This document shows positions 14,973 through 16,184 of a DNA stretch of 16,184 nt, piece by piece. Below the pieces are notes generated by a model that ran no database searches, was not told where the DNA came from, and saw only the letters and a program-made list of their open reading frames with translations. A program made the translations under genes and the position numbers. The stretch is from JBDTNQ01 sp039933635 (GTDB lineage: Bacteria; Acidobacteriota; Vicinamibacteria; Vicinamibacterales; SCN-69-37), in the NCBI GenBank assembly GCA_039933635.1, contig JBDTNQ010000104.1:1-16184 (forward strand). Reading direction: 5' to 3'. Each line of letters opens with the position of its first letter. Within the stretch, counting starts at the first letter, position 1.

Positions 14973-15856
14973 CGCGCACCCCCGTCGACCACGAGGTTCG
15001 CCATCTCGACGTCCGTGACCAGACGGGCACCGCTGACCTCGTTCGATACCTCCTCGCCATGGAGAAGGCGGCGGACAAAGCCAACCGCGGGGTTGCTGTC
15101 GTACGTCAGCCGGATGTGCGATGCGAGACTTCCACCCCGGGCCACATTTACCTCCACGGGTAACGCCGAATCGGTCGTCACCAGCGCCTCTTCCGTCTGG
15201 CTGCCCGTGACCAGCACGAACCGATCGAGCCCGCGAACACGCCCCACCACGCGCCCGTAACGCGCTTCGAGACGCTGCCGCCGCGTGGGCGCCTGACCGG
15301 CCTCAGCCACCAGACCGGTCGTCATCTGACGTCCGCCCGCCGGAACCGCCGCCCGGCCAACCTGACCAGCCAGCACGTCAGGATCCCAGGTCGTTCGCCG
15401 CAGCGACGCCGCCACGCCGAGCCTGCGCCGCTGCTCCTCCGTCGCAACACCGATCCGCCGGCCCGCGCGATCGTAAAGAAGCGGCTCGCCACCCGCATCC
15501 TCGTCGTACTCGAGCCGGCTCACGACAAACGGGTTCTCCAACATCGTCGTTCCCCTCGGCGTCGTCACCGTCGGCCGATCGACCCCGCTCATCGTCATCG
15601 TCAAACGCCAGTGACCGGCTTGGAGACGCCGATCGACGTGGAGCACGACGCCCGGCGCCGCCACGCCGAGAGGCGTGCCGTCAGCCGCAACCTGGATCTG
15701 CCGAATGCGCAGGTCCGCCTGCATGGCCCGTGGCGCCGGCGCCCGAACGACGCCGGTCGGCGCCGCGTGCGCAACCTCGCGGCCAGACCAGGACGCCGAG
15801 AGCCCGATCACCACCAGCCCACCCATCACCCACCGCTTCCGCCGCATCACCCACAT
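14969..15856 (-). CDS. Exported protein of unknown function coupled to the lipase-lectin
   Basis: Protein of 295 residues that I do not recognise. It has a signal peptide or anchor (MRRKRW, then hydrophobic MGGLVVIGLSASW, AHAA cleavage region near 29-32). The mature part looks rich in beta strands: LRIRQIQVAADG (49-60), GHWRLTMTMSG (81-91), NPFVVSRLEYDED (108-120), RFVLVTGSQTEEALVT (212-227), SHIRLTYDSN (246-255). A basic central stretch at about 141-205 separates two such halves. No Cys, no catalytic motif. The ATG at 15856 has an AGGAGG at 15867-15872 with 10-base spacing. The frame is open up to 15940, but that extension would overlap the candidate promoter. ATGA overlap with the lipase-lectin gene suggests a dedicated partner (secretion helper, inhibitor or co-receptor), which is inference from gene order only. 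Confidence 0.78.
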   Translation of the reverse strand: MWVMRRKRWVMGGLVVIGLSASWSGREVAHAAPTGVVRAPAPRAMQADLRIRQIQVAADGTPLGVAAPGVVLHVDRRLQAGHWRLTMTMSGVDRPTVTTPRGTTMLENPFVVSRLEYDEDAGGEPLLYDRAGRRIGVATEEQRRRLGVAASLRRTTWDPDVLAGQVGRAAVPAGGRQMTTGLVAEAGQAPTRRQRLEARYGRVVGRVRGLDRFVLVTGSQTEEALVTTDSALPVEVNVARGGSLASHIRLTYDSNPAVGFVRRLLHGEEVSNEVSGARLVTDVEMANLVVDGGAR

Positions 15857-15866
15857 CGCCGTTCCG

Positions 15867-15872
15867 CCTCCT
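15867..15872 (-). promoter_or_regulatory. Ribosome-binding site AGGAGG deciding the start at 15856
   Basis: A full AGGAGG lies 10 bases upstream of the ATG at 15856 and 19 bases upstream of the next ATG at 15847. It therefore favours the 295-residue form of the exported protein. Confidence 0.7.
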
Positions 15873-15928
15873 GCACGCTCTCGCGCAAGGATTCCGCTCC
15901 CACGCGATCCGCGAACGCACAGGAACAG

Positions 15929-15944
15929 AGCAACGGCCATGCCC
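15929..15944 (-). promoter_or_regulatory. Candidate sigma-54 (-24/-12) promoter
   Basis: The minus strand reads GGGCATGGCCGTTGCT. Compared with TGGCACG-N4-TTGCW it keeps the GG and GC dinucleotides at the exact 12-base register, plus CA, G and the whole TTGCT; only the first T and one C differ. Transcription would start near 15918, about 62 bases before the ATG at 15856 and upstream of its AGGAGG. No housekeeping -10/-35 pair is visible in the same region. Confidence 0.4.
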
Positions 15945-16040
15945 GTTGTGGTGACAAGGGCGTCGCCGACGCAAAACGGTCAAATGTCTAGGAAATCAGG
16001 ACGAAAGAGCGGAGGGCGACGATTGGACGAGTCAGGAGGG

Positions 16041-16057
16041 ATTGCAGATTCCGCAAT
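16041..16057. promoter_or_regulatory. ATTGC-N7-GCAAT inverted repeat
   Basis: Five-base perfect arms around a 7-base spacer, about 125-140 bases upstream of the start expected for the candidate sigma-54 promoter. This is a usual distance for an enhancer-binding protein site. The arms are short, so chance occurrence is possible. Confidence 0.25.
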
Positions 16058-16093
16058 GATGCTGGCGCATCACCACGCAGATTTTCGAATGCC

Positions 16094-16144
16094 CTCCGGC
16101 ACCAACGCGCCGCGCGTCAAACGCGGCGATCGCTGGTGCCGGAG
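16094..16144. other. 51-base two-stem hairpin element
   Basis: CTCCGGCACCA at 16094-16104 pairs perfectly with TGGTGCCGGAG at 16134-16144. Inside it, CGCCGCG (16108-16114) pairs with CGCGGCG (16122-16128) around a 7-base loop, leaving a small 3/5-base internal loop. Total 18 base pairs, nearly all G-C. No T-run follows on either strand. It could be a bidirectional terminator, a mobile palindromic (REP-like) element or part of a structured RNA. Confidence 0.8.
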
Positions 16145-16159
16145 TCGTACCTAATCTTG

Positions 16160-16184
16160 GCCTGAAGCCTGAAGCCTGAAGCCT
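16160..16184. repeat. GCCTGAA heptamer tandem array, cut by the window edge
   Basis: Three complete perfect GCCTGAA units and a partial GCCT run to the last base. The array continues or ends beyond the window, so copy number is unknown. The core CCTGAA also occurs in the loop region of the hairpin at 5-28. Confidence 0.9.

Larger units (their letters stand above)
15857..16184. other. Gene-free right-hand region
   Basis: These 328 bases hold no coding region I can support on either strand; the open frames are antisense or low-complexity. They contain, from left to right, a ribosome-binding site, a candidate sigma-54 promoter for the minus-strand gene, a short inverted repeat, a long hairpin and the start of a heptamer tandem array. 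Confidence 0.7.

Noticed and set aside
16084..16104. tRNA-Leu-like 3' end (TTCGAAT ... CTCCGGCACCA)
   Set aside because: The distance between the TTCGAAT loop and the acceptor-like strand is two bases too short, the T-stem does not pair, and no 5' half is present upstream.

Overview
The window is GC-rich, densely packed bacterial chromosome. Secreted and lipid-anchored proteins dominate, and many genes start on the stop codon of the gene before. The protein families (carboxypeptidase-regulatory-like repeats, tannase plus large alpha/beta-hydrolase esterase, a PEP-hydrolase-like TIM barrel, small glycine/threonine-rich lipoproteins) and the G-rich minisatellite fit Acidobacteriota, probably a Vicinamibacteria-type lineage. 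That assignment is inference from gene content; no marker gene is present.

Left part (52-8712, minus strand): a six-gene catabolic operon. In transcription order it encodes a CitMHS-type carboxylate transporter, an AtuA (DUF1446) protein, a separate small AtuA C-terminal (ferredoxin-fold-like) protein, a large exported alpha/beta hydrolase, a tannase/feruloyl-esterase-family enzyme and a secreted protein with five beta-sandwich repeats. The first five genes are joined by four consecutive 4-base start/stop overlaps. The simplest reading is extracytoplasmic ester cleavage, uptake of the released organic acid, and intracellular processing by the AtuA pair. The substrate cannot be read from the sequence. 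A perfect 10-bp hairpin lies just beyond the last gene.

Middle part (8713-10756): a divergent control region holds a -10-like box inside a near-palindrome for the operon, then a 13-unit GTCCCC minisatellite whose minus strand matches a G-quadruplex pattern. It ends at a possible leaderless promoter for a small plus-strand protein with an RGRP motif and a ribbon-helix-helix-like segment, which could regulate the operon. Downstream are an AT-rich block, a perfect 16-bp tandem duplication and a lipoprotein with two Fn3-like domains and an unrecognised Trp/Gly-rich C-terminal domain.

Right part (10779-15856, minus strand): a second gene train. An unknown exported protein is coupled to a secreted lipase-like hydrolase carrying a Pro/Thr linker and a bulb-type (GNA-like) lectin domain. 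After a 121-base gap come a seven-bladed beta-propeller, a small lipoprotein sharing one base with it, and a PEP-hydrolase-family TIM-barrel protein. The last 328 bases contain no gene I can support. They hold a candidate sigma-54 promoter, a possible upstream operator, a 51-base hairpin and the beginning of a GCCTGAA tandem array that runs off the window edge.
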